A DNA stretch of 64,000 bases from Jiella marina (GCF_024359545.1 NZ_JAKQZG010000005.1:1-64000); one strand, 5' to 3'. Counted from the stretch's first letter, positions 45,077-53,725 are shown. The notes: generated from the letters alone by a model not told the origin. Translations and numbers: made by a program.

Positions 45077-45316
45077 AGGATTGGTCTCCTTTCTCGTGTT
45101 TCTCTTGCCCAAAGATGCGATGTACCGGCATCCCGGTGACGTCTTGGCTCGGGGGTGATGAACGGCTCCATGAACGCGTATGCGAACCGAGCCAATTCGA
45201 TGAGCCGCCCGGCGGCACCAGAGTTCTTGATTGCGTCGAGGGTTACGACGTCACCTCACTGGCTGCAGTCGCCCTCGGCGCAGTCGCGAGCGGCGCCGTC
45301 TTGCGTCGCCGATCGA

Positions 45317-45631
45317 TCAATCGTGCAGGCTGTGCGTTCGATGAATGGCCCCGCACAGAAGGCCTGCTCCGCTTCGGCTTCCGCGCGAGTAACCGGCGCC
45401 GGCAACGGCATCGAGCTCTTCGTCCGTCAGGGAGCTCTCGCCGCCGGCGGCCTGCCGGTAGGCCTCGGCATCCTCTGCCGTCACGTCGAAGCCATGCTCC
45501 CGCCCGTAGACGACGAAGGCCTCGGCGGCCTCTGCGTCGCGCTTTCTTCCGATGGCCGAAGCCAACCCCGCGGACAGGGTCTCGTCGCCGCGCAGCGCGG
45601 CCGCGAAGTCGTTCAGGGTCTTGTTGCTCAT
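45317..45631 (-). CDS. Nif11-type leader precursor peptide 5, core possibly frameshifted
   Basis: A 104-residue precursor with an intact leader (MSNKTLNDFAAALRGDETLSAGL, ending LTDEELDAVAGAG). The in-frame core is only about 24 residues (YSRGSRSGAGLLCG..., 1 Cys) and lacks the aromatic-Asp start of its relatives. In the next frame the DNA stays open to a stop at 45256-45258 and would give a longer core with four Cys (AFCAGPF, ERTACT, RDCAEGDCSQ). A one-base indel at the leader-core border may have changed the product. Confidence 0.75.
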   Translation of the reverse strand: MSNKTLNDFAAALRGDETLSAGLASAIGRKRDAEAAEAFVVYGREHGFDVTAEDAEAYRQAAGGESSLTDEELDAVAGAGYSRGSRSGAGLLCGAIHRTHSLHD

Positions 45632-45713
45632 GTCGCTATCTCGATTCTGCTCTTCTGGTCCGGCGGGAGGCCGGGCTCGACCACCTGGGCCCGGCTGTGG
45701 CTTGGACGCCGCC

Positions 45714-46055
45714 TCAGATGGAGGGGTCTCTTCCGAAGGATGTGCCCGAGGGTGCCGCCGTGACCGCCCTGGCTCCGTACGAGGGGTCGAAGAACACGCC
45801 GCCGAAGTCGAACATGCCGGCGCCCGAAACCGCCTCGAGCTGGTCGTCGGAGAGGTTGCCCTCGCCGGCAGCGGCCCGCCGCTCGGTCTCGACGTCCTGC
45901 GCGCTTACCTCGAAGCCGCGCTCCCGGGCGTAGGTCGCAAGCGCCTCCAAGGCGTCCCCGTCGCGCCTTTCGCCGATCGCGGCAGCCGCACCGCGGGCCA
46001 TTTCCGGGTCCTGGCGCAACGTCTTTGCGAATTCGTTCATGGCTTCGATCGTCAT
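45714..46055 (-). CDS. Nif11-type leader precursor peptide 6
   Basis: A 113-residue precursor: leader MTIEAMNEFAKTLRQDPEMARGA, cleavage region LSDDQLEAVSGAG, core GMFDFGGVFFDPSYGARAV with a Ser/Thr-containing tail (TAAPSGTSFGRDPSI). AAGGAA lies seven bases before the ATG. Leader and core follow the array pattern. Confidence 0.86.
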   Translation of the reverse strand: MTIEAMNEFAKTLRQDPEMARGAAAAIGERRDGDALEALATYARERGFEVSAQDVETERRAAAGEGNLSDDQLEAVSGAGMFDFGGVFFDPSYGARAVTAAPSGTSFGRDPSI

Positions 46056-46102
46056 TGTCGGTTCCTTGTCTTGGGATCGGGCCGCGCCCGTGCGTCCTTG
46101 GT

Positions 46103-46438
46103 TCAGTCGAGGATGCCCTTGAAGATCCCGTCGCCCCAGTCGAGCACCGGGTCGAAGGGGGTGCTGAAGCCGACACCCATCGGGCCGCCGCTGAAGGTGC
46201 CGCCCGCGACCGCGTCGAGCTGGTCGTCGGACAGGGCGCTTTCGCCGGCGGCGACCTGCCGGACGGCCGCGAGATCGCGCGCGGTCAAATCGAAGCCGCG
46301 CTCCCCCGCATAGGCGAGGAAAGCTTCGTCAGCTTTGCCATCGTGCTGCTTTTCGGCGATGGCGGCGGCCAGTCCCCTGGCCAGGGACTCGTCGCCCTGC
46401 ATCGCGTTGGCGAAGTCGTTGAGGGTCTTCATGGCCAT
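46103..46438 (-). CDS. Nif11-type leader precursor peptide 7
   Basis: A 111-residue precursor: leader MAMKTLNDFANAMQGDESLARGL, cleavage region LSDDQLDAVAGGT with a true Gly-Gly. The core TFSGGPMGVGFSTPFDPVL ends WGDGIFKGILD. The leader is very close to that of precursor 8, and their upstream spacers are also alike, so the two genes are recent duplicates. Confidence 0.87.
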   Translation of the reverse strand: MAMKTLNDFANAMQGDESLARGLAAAIAEKQHDGKADEAFLAYAGERGFDLTARDLAAVRQVAAGESALSDDQLDAVAGGTFSGGPMGVGFSTPFDPVLDWGDGIFKGILD

Positions 46439-46535
46439 GTCCGTCTTTCCATTCTGGTTGTCGGGTTGGGGAAGGCCGAGGCGGAACCAGGGCAGGCCAC
46501 GCCGGCCCGGGCTGGTCTCGCATCGGCGGCAGCCC

Positions 46536-46874
46536 CTAGTGGTTCTGCGTGATCAGATCCCTCGCGCTGGTAAGGCTGGTAATGGTGACGTCCAATGCAT
46601 TGCGGGTGACGAAGCTGGCCGCGTCGAAAAAGAAGCCGCCACCCGCGACTGCGTCGAGCTGGTCATCCCACAGGGCGCCTTGGGGAGCCGCTGCCTGGCT
46701 CGCCGCCTCCACCTCGTCTGCGTTCACGTCGAAGCCGGCCGCCCGGGCATAGGCCGCGAAGGCCTCGGCCGCCTCCGGCCCCTGCCGGTCGCCGATCGCG
46801 TTGGCCAAGCCTCTGGCCAAAGTCTCGTCCCCCTGCACGGTGGTGGCGAAATCGTTGAGCGTCTTCATGGTCAT
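46536..46874 (-). CDS. Nif11-type leader precursor peptide 8
   Basis: A 112-residue precursor: leader MTMKTLNDFATTVQGDETLARGL, cleavage region LWDDQLDAVAGGG (Trp replaces the usual Ser), core GFFFDAASFVTRNALDVTI with Thr-rich middle. GGAGAAAATGAC precedes the ATG. No Cys in the core. Confidence 0.87.
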   Translation of the reverse strand: MTMKTLNDFATTVQGDETLARGLANAIGDRQGPEAAEAFAAYARAAGFDVNADEVEAASQAAAPQGALWDDQLDAVAGGGFFFDAASFVTRNALDVTITSLTSARDLITQNH

Positions 46875-46984
46875 GTCATTTTCTCCATTGTGGTCGTCTG
46901 GTTGGCGAGGCCGAGGCCTCGCATGCGGCGGCCGGCCCGAAGCCTCGCCGTCACGCTTTCTCCTCATGGAACCGTTCTCTTTTT

Positions 46985-47133
46985 CGCGGTTCGCTTTCTG
47001 AGGCCGACAGGCGAGATGCCGTGCCGCGATGTCGCAGACCGGGCCATCCCGCGCGATCAGCTCTTCTCAGGTGCCGGTCGGGATGATGCGACCGGTATCC
47101 GCCACGTGGAGGCGATCCTCGTGACGCATCGTG
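46985..47133 (-). pseudogene. Duplicated 3' fragment of the NHLM ABC transporter gene
   Basis: The minus strand reads HEDRLHVADTGRIIPTGT, then a stop, then EELIARDGPVCDIAARHLA. This parallels the true transporter ending (HADRIHVVEAGRIVQTGT, Y, EELIAREGPFREIAARQLA) encoded about 520 bp upstream at 47533-47661. The nucleotide match extends through the spacer downstream of the transporter stop. A unit containing the transporter 3' end plus one precursor gene was therefore tandemly duplicated, leaving precursor 9 between the live and dead copies. Confidence 0.85.
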
Positions 47134-47146
47134 CTGTGAAAGCCCT

Positions 47147-47488
47147 TCACGAGGCCGGCGGCTCAAGAAAAGACCGGCCGAGGAAGTAGTTCTGGATGAT
47201 GGAAAAGTGGTCGAATGTCTTGGGGTCCGTCATAACGTCCTCCCAGTGGCCGGCGCCGGACACGGCATCGAGTTCCGCGTCCGAGAGGGTGCCGTCGCCA
47301 TCGGAGGATGGCTGGAGTGTCAGGACATCCTCCACCGTCACCGCGAAGCCCCTTGCCTGGGCATAGGCTGCGAAAGTCTCCACAGCTTCGGTGCCTGCAT
47401 TGCCGTTCAGGCAGCCAGCCAGTCCGTCGGCCATTTCCTGATCTGCACGCGCAGCCTCGGCGAAAGCGCTCATTGCTTCGATGCTCAT
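47147..47488 (-). CDS. Nif11-type leader precursor peptide 9
   Basis: A 113-residue precursor and the first after the transporter gene. The leader is MSIEAMSAFAEAARADQEMADGL with a cleavage region LSDAELDAVSGAG. The core GHWEDVMTDPKTFDHF is followed by a tail rich in aromatic residues (SIIQNYFLGRSFLEPPAS). It is the most divergent core. The ATG at 47488 has GGAGAACGG upstream; a TTG three bases earlier is less likely. It lies 44 bp after the transporter stop, so it is co-transcribed with the export genes. Confidence 0.86.
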   Translation of the reverse strand: MSIEAMSAFAEAARADQEMADGLAGCLNGNAGTEAVETFAAYAQARGFAVTVEDVLTLQPSSDGDGTLSDAELDAVSGAGHWEDVMTDPKTFDHFSIIQNYFLGRSFLEPPAS

Positions 47489-47532
47489 CAAACCGTTCTC
47501 CTTTTCATGGTTCGCTTCGCTTCCGGGCTATT

Positions 47533-50202
47533 TCAGGCGAGCTGCCGTGCCGCGATCTCGCGGAACGGGCCCTCCCGGGCGATCAGCTCTTCGTAGGTGC
47601 CGGTCTGGACGATGCGGCCGGCCTCGACGACGTGGATGCGGTCCGCGTGGCGAACCGTGCTCAGGCGATGCGCGATGACGATGCGCGTCGCGTTCATCTG
47701 CGCCAGGCTGTCGGAGACGATCGCCTGGGTGCGGTTGTCGAGGGCGGAGGTCGCCTCGTCCATCAGGAGGATGCGCGGCTTGCGCACGATGGCGCGGGCG
47801 ATCATCAGGCGCTGGCGCTGGCCGCCGGAGAGACCGCCCCCGCCCTCGGACAGCATGGTGTGCATGCCCATCGGCAGAGCGCGCACGTCGTCCTCGAACC
47901 CCGCCATGCGGGCGGCCTCCCAGGCGGCGGCCTCGGGCAGGGGCAGCGAGCCCACGATGTTCTCGTGGATCGAGCCCGGCAGGAGCGTGCCCCGCTGCAG
48001 GACGACACCAAGCTGGCGGCGCACCGCCTTCAGGTCGAGACGGGCGAGGTCGTGGCCGTCATAGACGATGGAGCCCTCATTCGGCGTCTCGAAGCCCAGC
48101 AGCAGGCGGAAGATCGTCGACTTGCCGGATCCCGAAGCGCCGACCAACGCCACGAACTCGCCGGGCTCCACGGTGAGGCCGACGCGGTCGAGCACGAGCG
48201 GCCCGTTCTCCGCGTACCGGAAGGAGACGTCGTGCAGCGCGATGCGGCCGGTGAGGTTTCCGGGATCGCGCCGCGCCGGGTCGACCTCCGGCTGCGCCTC
48301 AAGGACCGGCTTCATGTTTTCGTAGATCGGCACGGCCGCCAGCGACACCGAGAGGGCGCCCACGAGCCCGAGCATCGCGCCCTGGAACTGGCCGAAGGCG
48401 ACCGTGAAAGCGGCGAAGTCGCCGATCGGGATCGTGCGGTCGCCGAAGCCGACGATGGCGAAGAAGAGAAGGCTCGCCATGATCGGCAGCGCGCCGTTCA
48501 CCGTCGCCGTCACGTTGCCGACGGTGGCTGCCCGGTAGCGCTCCAGGCGCTGCTCGCCGAAGCCGCGCAGCCAGCGGGTATAGGCGCGGTTCTCGGCGCC
48601 GGCGAGGCGGATCTTCTGGATGCCGTAGAGGATCTGCAGCATGAAGCCGGACACAGCGGCGTCGGCCTTGATCAGCCGGCGCTCGTAGCGCAGCTGCCAC
48701 CAGGTGAGGCCGCCGAGAATGAGGACTGCGACCGCCGTGAAGCCGAGCGCGGCAAGCGCCAGCGTCGCGTCGTAGGCGAGCATGATGGCGAAGTTGACGA
48801 CGGAGAAGATCGCCGCGAGCGCGGAATTCGCCACCGTGTCGGAAAGTGCCTGGCGCAGCTGGGTCGGACCCATCGCCTTGATCATCAACTCGCCGGTCGA
48901 ATGACGCCGGTAGAAGTCGAGCGGCAGGCGCAACAGCCGGTCCCAGATCGCCTGTTGCAGGCTGCCGTCGGCGATCCCCTCGACGCGGCGCAGGGCGACC
49001 GTTCGCACCATCTGGAAAGCGGCCGAGCCGATTGCCACCATCACGAGACCGAGCGAGAAATGGGCCAGACGCTCCGTCTCGGCGAAGGGAAGCACCTCGT
49101 TCATGAGCCGTCCGGTGATCAGCGGAGTCAGGAGCCCGAGGAGTGCGGCGAGAAGCGCCATGCCGGCAGCCCACCGCATGTCGGCTGGGGCAGGGGTGGC
49201 CAGCACGTGGCGCACGAGGTCCCAGCCCTTCAACCGGCGCCACGGCAAAGGCCGGAACACCACATAGCCGAAGGGCTGGAGCCGTGGAGCCCCGGACGTG
49301 CCGGCCCTGCAACGGGCACCGGTCTGAGGATCCACGATCTCGAAGCGGCCGGCTCCGCGGCGAAGGACCGTTCGTGGCCGACCGTCGGCGTCGAAGCCGA
49401 CGAAGCCCGCGCTGTCCTGACGCCACCAGCCATCGTCCAGCCGGATGCGGCGCGACCGCACGCCGGCGGCCCGCATCGCCTGGCGCAGGTCTGTATCCGG
49501 GTCGCCCGTTGCCGGTTGGGCAGCAGAGAGCTCGATCTCGATGCGCTGCGCCTCGCAGAGCATGGCGAGAGCGGCGAGCGCAGGGTCAGTGGCGGTTGCC
49601 GGGCCCTGCGTGGTGTCCGCGGTCCGGCCTTCCATCAGGGCGGGCAGCTCCAAAAGCGCCGTGTCGAGGAGCGTCTGCTCCTGGGCGTGCCGGTGGCGGG
49701 CACGCTCGTCCTCTGCCCGGGCGTCCGTTGAGAGGTCGCGCCGGATGGCGGCGGCGAACGCCGTCATGGCGGCGTCGAGGGAAGGCCAGCCGCCGTCGAC
49801 CGATACCTGTACCTCCTCGTGGCGCAGAGCCTTCCGCATTGCGGCAAGCGGACCCTCAAGACCCGTCGGTTGGTCAGCGGCGCGGGCCTCGGGACTCATG
49901 CGCACGACGCGGGCCGGGCCGACGCCGACCGCGAAGAGGCGCAAGCCCGCGGTCCGCTCCGGCGGCACGGCCACCGCCTCGCCCTTCGCCAGCGTGGCGA
50001 TGCAGCGGCGGCGGCCGGTCGGCTCGCCGGCCTCGTCCACGAGCTCGGCAAACAGGTTGACGCGGCCGGATGTCACCCGGAGAAGCCCGAGCGGTGCGGC
50101 AAGATCGACGAGCGTACGGCCGTCGATCCGCTCGTCCGCGGCGGAGGCCGGGAGCGTGAACGCCTCGGTTGGAATGGTCGCGATGGCGGCGGTTCTGAGC
50201 AT
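47533..50202 (-). CDS. NHLM-type ABC transporter, permease plus ATPase with N-terminal regulatory-like domain
   Basis: An 889-residue export ATPase. The first ~330 residues are a soluble domain of the kind seen in NHLM bacteriocin-system transporters (GRRRCIATLAKGEAVAVPPE, a cyclic-nucleotide-binding-like fold, then FGYVVFRPLPWRRLKGWDLV). Then come six helices and a nucleotide-binding domain with Walker A GASGSGKST, signature LSGGQRQR and Walker B ILLMDEATSALD. It lacks the C39 peptidase and pairs with the next gene upstream. The ATG at 50202 (MLRTAAI) has CAGGAG nine bases before; a GTG at 50211 overlaps the C39 gene stop. Confidence 0.88.
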   Translation of the reverse strand: MLRTAAIATIPTEAFTLPASAADERIDGRTLVDLAAPLGLLRVTSGRVNLFAELVDEAGEPTGRRRCIATLAKGEAVAVPPERTAGLRLFAVGVGPARVVRMSPEARAADQPTGLEGPLAAMRKALRHEEVQVSVDGGWPSLDAAMTAFAAAIRRDLSTDARAEDERARHRHAQEQTLLDTALLELPALMEGRTADTTQGPATATDPALAALAMLCEAQRIEIELSAAQPATGDPDTDLRQAMRAAGVRSRRIRLDDGWWRQDSAGFVGFDADGRPRTVLRRGAGRFEIVDPQTGARCRAGTSGAPRLQPFGYVVFRPLPWRRLKGWDLVRHVLATPAPADMRWAAGMALLAALLGLLTPLITGRLMNEVLPFAETERLAHFSLGLVMVAIGSAAFQMVRTVALRRVEGIADGSLQQAIWDRLLRLPLDFYRRHSTGELMIKAMGPTQLRQALSDTVANSALAAIFSVVNFAIMLAYDATLALAALGFTAVAVLILGGLTWWQLRYERRLIKADAAVSGFMLQILYGIQKIRLAGAENRAYTRWLRGFGEQRLERYRAATVGNVTATVNGALPIMASLLFFAIVGFGDRTIPIGDFAAFTVAFGQFQGAMLGLVGALSVSLAAVPIYENMKPVLEAQPEVDPARRDPGNLTGRIALHDVSFRYAENGPLVLDRVGLTVEPGEFVALVGASGSGKSTIFRLLLGFETPNEGSIVYDGHDLARLDLKAVRRQLGVVLQRGTLLPGSIHENIVGSLPLPEAAAWEAARMAGFEDDVRALPMGMHTMLSEGGGGLSGGQRQRLMIARAIVRKPRILLMDEATSALDNRTQAIVSDSLAQMNATRIVIAHRLSTVRHADRIHVVEAGRIVQTGTYEELIAREGPFREIAARQLA

Positions 50203-50207
50203 CCCGG

Positions 50208-52364
50208 TCACTCCTGCGCCATCAGCGCGGCATAGGTGCCGGCGGCGGTCATCAGTTCGTCATGGCTGCCGCGCTCGACGACATGGCCACGCTCGAGCAC
50301 GATGATCTCGTCGGCATCGCGAATGGTGGACAGGCGGTGGGCAACGATCAGGCAGGTGCAGCCGCGCCGGCGGATGTGCTCGTCGATCGCCTTCTCGGTG
50401 GTGGGGTCGAGCGCGCTTGTCGCCTCATCGAGGATCAGGATGCTCGGATTGCCGGAGAGCGCGCGGGCGATCTCGAGGCGCTGCGCCTGGCCGCCGCTGA
50501 AATTGCCACCGCCTTCCTCAACCTGCGCGTCGAGCGTGCCGGCGCGGGCCGAGACGGTCTCGAGGATCTCGCCGTCGCGCAGCGCCTCGACCAGCACGTC
50601 GTCCGGCACGGTCGCATCCCAGGCGCTCAGATTGTCGCGGACGGACCCGCCGAACAGGACGATCTCCTGACTCACCGAGGCGACCGAGCCCGTCAGCGTA
50701 GAGGCGGGAATCTCAGACAGTGGCACGCCGTCGAGCAGGATCTCGCCCGACCAGGGGCGGTAGAGACCGCTGACGAGCTTGGCGATGGTCGACTTGCCCG
50801 AGCCCGAGCCGCCGACCAGCGCGACGCGCGCGCCCGGCTGCAGCGTGAGATCGAAATTCTCGATGAGCGGGGCTTCGAGCGGCGTATAGCCGAAGGTCAC
50901 GTTCTTGAGCTCGATGCGGCCCGTAAGCCGCGCGGGCGCCTGCGTATCCTCGACGGGTGCATAGCGCGGGTCGCGGGCGTGGCCGAACACGTCATCGGAG
51001 CGCGACAGGTCTGCCCCGAGCTCCTGGAAGCTGCCGCCGACGGCGACGAGGCTCTTCACCGGCCCCATGAAGCTCTGCACCAGCGCCTGGAAGGCGACGA
51101 GCGTGCCGATCGTCATCGATCCCTCGATGACCCGGTAGCCGCCGAATCCGAGGATCGCAGCGATCGTCAGCCCATCCAGCAGCGGCGGCAAGGCACTCGC
51201 GGTGACGCCATAGCCGCCGAGCCGCCGGAGATTGTTGAGGTGCTTCGCCTGAAAACCCGCCCAGCGCTCGAAATAGTCGTCCTCGGTGCCGGTCGCCTTC
51301 AGCGTCTCGATCGCCTGAATACCGGTCACGGAGGCGGCCTGGAAGCGGCCGAAATCCTGCTGCATGCGCAGGGCGGCATCGGCCCGGCGCCGCGAGAGTG
51401 CTTGGAATACCGCGACGTTGACGCCTGCGAGCGCGAGCGCCACGAGCGTCAGCCGCCAGTCGAAGCACGCCATGACCACGACGTAGAACGAGACGGTGAT
51501 CATGTTCGCCAGGCTCTCGCCGAGCTGACCCGCCACAGCCCCTGCAATGCGGTCGTTGGCGTCGATCCGGTAGGAGATGTCGCCCGGATGGCGCTGGGTG
51601 AAGAACGACAGCGGAAGCCGCATGAGGTGCCAGACGAAGCGGGCGGACTCGGCCAGGGCGAGCTTCGTCTCCATCCTGAGGAGCAGGCTCTGGCGCAACC
51701 ACGTGAGGAGCGCCGAAACGAAGGCGGTCACCGCCATCGCGGCGATCAGCGGACGCAGCCAGTCCTCGTGACCTTTCACCAGGATCTCGTCGATGAAGAT
51801 CTTCGAGAAGCCGGGCACGAGGAGGCCGGGTACGACGAGGGTCAGGCTGATCAGCACGGCGAGCGTGATCGAGCTGCGCACCAGGCGCGCCCGCGGGGCA
51901 AGGCGCGAGAGGAGCCCCGGCGGCGGCGGATCGGCCTCGAACGCCTCGCCGGGCTCGATTTCGAGCATCACGCCGGTGAAGGCTTCGTCGAACTCCTCCA
52001 GGCTCACCGTGCGGGGTCCGACGGCCGGATCGTTCAGGTAGACGCGGTCGCGGTCGCACCCTTCCACGACGAGGAAATGGTTGAAATTCCAGAAGGCGAT
52101 GAAGGGAAAGCGCGACGCCAGCGCGGTGGCGACCTCGGCTTTGCGTCCCCGCGCCTCGAAACCGTAGGTGCGGGCGGCAACCACGATGTTCTTCGCCTTG
52201 GACCCGTCGCGCGAGACGCCGCACGCCGCGCGCACCTCCTCCAGCGGCCTCCAGCGGCCGTACTGGGCCATCAGGCTCGTCAAGGCAGCGGCGCCGCACT
52301 CCACTGCCTCCATCTGAAGCACGGTCGGCGTGCGCACCCGCTTGCTCGCCTTGCCGGGCTTCAC
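50208..52364 (-). CDS. NHLM-type peptidase/permease/ATPase (C39 peptidase ABC exporter)
   Basis: A 718-residue exporter that cuts leader peptides and moves the cores out. The N-terminal C39 cysteine-peptidase domain has Q17, C23 (LQMEAVECGAAALTSL), H96 (NHFLVVEGC) and D112 (VYLNDPAVG). Next come a six-helix domain and an ATPase with Walker A GGSGSGKST, signature FSGGQAQR and Walker B ILILDEATSALD. It cleaves after double-glycine-type sites, as found in all nine precursors. The GTG at 52364 overlaps the HlyD stop (GTGA). Confidence 0.9.
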   Translation of the reverse strand: MKPGKASKRVRTPTVLQMEAVECGAAALTSLMAQYGRWRPLEEVRAACGVSRDGSKAKNIVVAARTYGFEARGRKAEVATALASRFPFIAFWNFNHFLVVEGCDRDRVYLNDPAVGPRTVSLEEFDEAFTGVMLEIEPGEAFEADPPPPGLLSRLAPRARLVRSSITLAVLISLTLVVPGLLVPGFSKIFIDEILVKGHEDWLRPLIAAMAVTAFVSALLTWLRQSLLLRMETKLALAESARFVWHLMRLPLSFFTQRHPGDISYRIDANDRIAGAVAGQLGESLANMITVSFYVVVMACFDWRLTLVALALAGVNVAVFQALSRRRADAALRMQQDFGRFQAASVTGIQAIETLKATGTEDDYFERWAGFQAKHLNNLRRLGGYGVTASALPPLLDGLTIAAILGFGGYRVIEGSMTIGTLVAFQALVQSFMGPVKSLVAVGGSFQELGADLSRSDDVFGHARDPRYAPVEDTQAPARLTGRIELKNVTFGYTPLEAPLIENFDLTLQPGARVALVGGSGSGKSTIAKLVSGLYRPWSGEILLDGVPLSEIPASTLTGSVASVSQEIVLFGGSVRDNLSAWDATVPDDVLVEALRDGEILETVSARAGTLDAQVEEGGGNFSGGQAQRLEIARALSGNPSILILDEATSALDPTTEKAIDEHIRRRGCTCLIVAHRLSTIRDADEIIVLERGHVVERGSHDELMTAAGTYAALMAQE

Positions 52365-53614
52365 AGGCCGGCTCCCAGGAGCGACTTGAGGAACGGCAGG
52401 ATCAGCGTGACGGGCGCCTGCTCGCGCACCGTGATGCTGGCGGAAGCGAGAGTGCCGGGCTCGACGGCGAAGTCGGGACCTTTGCCGCCGGTCCAGGCGA
52501 AACCCGACGCGGTCTCGGAATCGGCCGAGAGGCCCGCGCGCACCACGATCGGGGCGCCGTCGCGGGAAAACTCCTGCACCAGGCGGTCGTTGTGGAGCAT
52601 GGCCTGGATCGCCGAGGAGGACATCGGCAGTTCCGAGACGCTCTCGACCGTTGCCGGGATCGTGCCGACCTCCTCCTTGTTCACGATGGAGGGCTCGACG
52701 TTCACGGTATCGCCGACCCTGATCCGTTTGCCCTCACGCGGGCTCACGAAGAGGAGGGCGTCGTCCTCGTCGTCATGCGAGACGATGCGGATGACCGGCG
52801 TGCCGGCGGCGACGACGTCGCCGAGCGAGGCAGAGATCTCGGTCACCGTCCCGTCGATCGGCGCATCGACCGTGCCGTGGAGCTTCAGAAGCTGCTTGAG
52901 GTCCTCGACCCGGTCACGGGCGACCTCGACCTCCTTTTCCTGCGCAACCGTCTGCCGGCGCCAGTCCTCGCGCAGGCGGTTCGCCTCACGATCGATGTCC
53001 AGCCCGGCGTAGCGAAGGCGGCTGATCTCCTCCTGGACCTTGGCGAGTTCGTCCTCGATGGTGATGACGCTGATCTTCTTGGTGTAACCCCGATCGAGGA
53101 GATCGCGGTTGGCGGCGAGGCGATCCTCGAGGACCTTTGCGCGATGCTCGCCATGGGCGAGCTTCTCGTCGATCGCCTCGCGCCGTCTGGCGTCGAAGCG
53201 ACCGTTACGCGCGAGTTCCCCCTCGAACTGTTCGCGCAGCGTCGCGAGGCGGTCCTCGGCATGGGCGAGGGCCTCTTGCGCGCGGGTGAGTTTGGCCTGG
53301 GCGACATCCTGCTTCAACAGCGCAAGAGCCTCGCCCTTACGAACGCGCGCGCCGATCTCGACAAGGATTTCCATGAGCTGACCGTCACCCTCGGCGGCAG
53401 CCGAGAAGATTTCGCTGCCATGACTCAGAAGGATGCCGTCGGCCTGGATGCGGGTCGGCACCTTGCCGAGAAAGCCCCAGCCCACGGCCGCGACGACCAC
53501 CGCCGCGGTCGCCGAGAAGGCGACCCAATGTCTGGGCGATGCCGCCACCAGCGCCTCGTCGAGACGTTCCGGGGATGCGATGCGCTTGAGTGCCTGTTCT
53601 CTGAAGATCGTCAT
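52361..53614 (-). CDS. HlyD-family periplasmic adaptor of the NHLM secretion system
   Basis: A 417-residue membrane-fusion protein. A short cytoplasmic start is followed by one transmembrane helix (WVAFSATAAVVVAAVGWGFLG), a lipoyl/barrel-sandwich motif split around a long coiled coil (AKLTRAQEALAHAEDRLATLREQFEGELA to RRQTVAQEKEVEVARDRVEDLKQLL), then VDAPIDGTVTEISASLGDVVAAGTPVIRI. It connects the exporters to an outer-membrane channel; no TolC gene is in the window. The ATG at 53614 is chosen; a TTG 15 bp upstream also works. It is first in the operon and divergent from the AraC gene. Confidence 0.87.
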   Translation of the reverse strand: MTIFREQALKRIASPERLDEALVAASPRHWVAFSATAAVVVAAVGWGFLGKVPTRIQADGILLSHGSEIFSAAAEGDGQLMEILVEIGARVRKGEALALLKQDVAQAKLTRAQEALAHAEDRLATLREQFEGELARNGRFDARRREAIDEKLAHGEHRAKVLEDRLAANRDLLDRGYTKKISVITIEDELAKVQEEISRLRYAGLDIDREANRLREDWRRQTVAQEKEVEVARDRVEDLKQLLKLHGTVDAPIDGTVTEISASLGDVVAAGTPVIRIVSHDDEDDALLFVSPREGKRIRVGDTVNVEPSIVNKEEVGTIPATVESVSELPMSSSAIQAMLHNDRLVQEFSRDGAPIVVRAGLSADSETASGFAWTGGKGPDFAVEPGTLASASITVREQAPVTLILPFLKSLLGAGL

Positions 53615-53678
53615 GGGGGCGCGGTTCAATAGGTTCTGTTTCGGCCCTGATAATGCCGGTTCACCTCCTACTAAGACC

Positions 53679-53725
53679 CGTCCGATACTTTGCAGGCCGT
53701 CCCGCGAACTGTGCAGATCGTCCCG
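53679..53725. promoter_or_regulatory. Three phased CGTCC-type direct repeats in the divergent intergenic region
   Basis: CGTCCGA (53679), CGTCCCG (53698) and CGTCCCG (53719) lie 19 and 21 bp apart, each followed by a similar ACT/GTGC segment. Two-helical-turn spacing of direct repeats is typical for AraC-family half-sites. They lie between the HlyD gene and the AraC gene, so they may control both. Confidence 0.5.

Noticed and set aside
45076-45255. Open stretch between precursors 5 and 4 (IKNSGAAGRLIELARFAYAFMEPF) that resembles a hydrophobic core peptide
   Set aside because: No start codon or leader in frame, and a stop lies directly upstream; it may be a relic but cannot be called a gene.
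47308-49731. Antisense open frame of 807 codons over the NHLM ABC transporter
   Set aside because: Rich in Arg, His and Asp with no domain, and fully explained by the transporter gene on the other strand.
50262-53012. Antisense open frame of 916 codons across the C39 transporter and HlyD genes
   Set aside because: Composition-driven shadow; the opposite strand carries complete, recognisable proteins with catalytic motifs.
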